Below, piece by piece: positions 63,848-64,000 of a DNA stretch of 64,000 bases. Numbering within the stretch: position 1 is the stretch's first letter; every line of letters begins with the position of its first letter. Under the pieces are notes generated by a model. That model did not search any database. It saw only the letters and a list, made by a program, of their open reading frames with translations, and was not told the DNA's origin. This stretch comes from Cellulomonas flavigena DSM 20109 (GTDB lineage: Bacteria; Actinomycetota; Actinomycetes; Actinomycetales; Cellulomonadaceae). A program made the translations under genes and the position numbers. The stretch spans positions 1,426,001 to 1,490,000 of the forward strand of contig NC_014151.1 of the NCBI RefSeq assembly GCF_000092865.1. The letters run 5' to 3'.

Positions 63848-63879
63848 CGCAGGGCGTCGACCTCGGTCGGCGCCCTGCG
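63848..63879 (+). terminator. Hairpin terminator after tRNA-His
   Basis: CGCAGGGCG and CGCCCTGCG, perfect 9-bp stem, 14-nt loop. Confidence 0.7.
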
Positions 63880-63947
63880 GCGTTCCCCGGGCCCGTGCCG
63901 CGGTCCGCGCCGTTCCGCGCGCCCCGGTGCGAGGCGCGCGGGGACGC

Positions 63948-64000
63948 TCAGGCGCCCGGCAGGAGCCCGCGCTTGACGCTCGTCGCGGCGACCTGGGCGG
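63948..64000 (-). CDS. Partial gene, C-terminus only
   Basis: The last 53 bases encode the end of a minus-strand frame (SVKRGLLPGA and a TGA stop at 63948-63950) that continues beyond the window. Too little is present to name it. Confidence 0.35.
   Translation of the reverse strand, partial: AQVAATSVKRGLLPGA

Overview
The window is very GC-rich, gene-dense DNA from an actinobacterium, most likely Cellulomonas or a close relative. The evidence is the pervasive GTG starts and GTGA/ATGA stop-start overlaps. It also includes actinobacterial families such as DUF2017, DUF3039, DUF5682 and RlmC-type methyltransferase. Finally, it has a set of secreted carbohydrate-active proteins carrying CBM13 and CBM2 modules. 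The genus is an inference from gene content, not from a marker gene.

Layout. 3-3712: a DUF5682 protein overlapping a von Willebrand A protein, probably the tail of a MoxR-VWA type operon. 3713-6057: a secreted GH43 enzyme with CBM13, whose signal-peptide region looks frameshifted. 6113-17357: housekeeping and metabolic genes (VOC, DoxX, SDR, RlmC, LLM flavoprotein, hydrolase, DUF5684, NYN, ThrE). 17362-22677: an ABC-2 exporter with a LolA/RseB-like protein, divergent from a two-component system. 22780-31133: tandem hydrolases, a DHA2 efflux pump, the MTAN-LuxS pair, NAD(P)HX dehydratase, a histidine phosphatase, an AlkA-like glycosylase, a STAS protein and an S4 protein. 31276-36464: a second polysaccharide region (lone CBM2 protein, frameshifted SGNH esterase-CBM2, pectate lyase PL3-CBM13) around pgi. 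36645-50690: PfkB kinase, YtrA-type GntR and its membrane partner, DUF3039-helicase, pncB, clpS-DUF2017-murI-MBL-rph-rdgB-ABC-F, with a decayed AbiEi/DUF559-like gene between MBL and rph. 50808-54482: thioredoxin and a GH81 endo-1,3-beta-glucanase. 54533-57250: tRNA-Leu, Bcp peroxiredoxin, one intact IS481 element with a 6-bp target duplication, a GroES-like gene and tRNA-Lys. 57331-63842: a disulfide-reductase-like flavoprotein, a glycine-betaine-type ABC transporter split over two divergent units, an ATP-grasp protein and tRNA-His.

Genes that appear to work together: GH43, CBM2, SGNH/CBM2 and PL3 share LacI-type palindromes (TGAARCGSTTC; the GH43 and PL3 promoters also share TGTGAACGATCACA), suggesting a plant-polysaccharide regulon controlled from outside the window. 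MTAN and LuxS form the activated-methyl recycling step. The RR/HK pair probably controls the adjacent ABC-2/LolA unit.

Most unusual observations: the glycine-betaine-type substrate-binding protein looks circularly permuted, with its usual C-terminal segment at the N-terminus. Single-base shortenings interrupt two secreted enzyme genes. Eleven genes start 6-8 nt downstream of a TANNNT box, pointing to leaderless transcription. A CebR-like palindrome lies at the predicted transcription start of an SDR gene. No CRISPR array, rRNA or prophage was seen.
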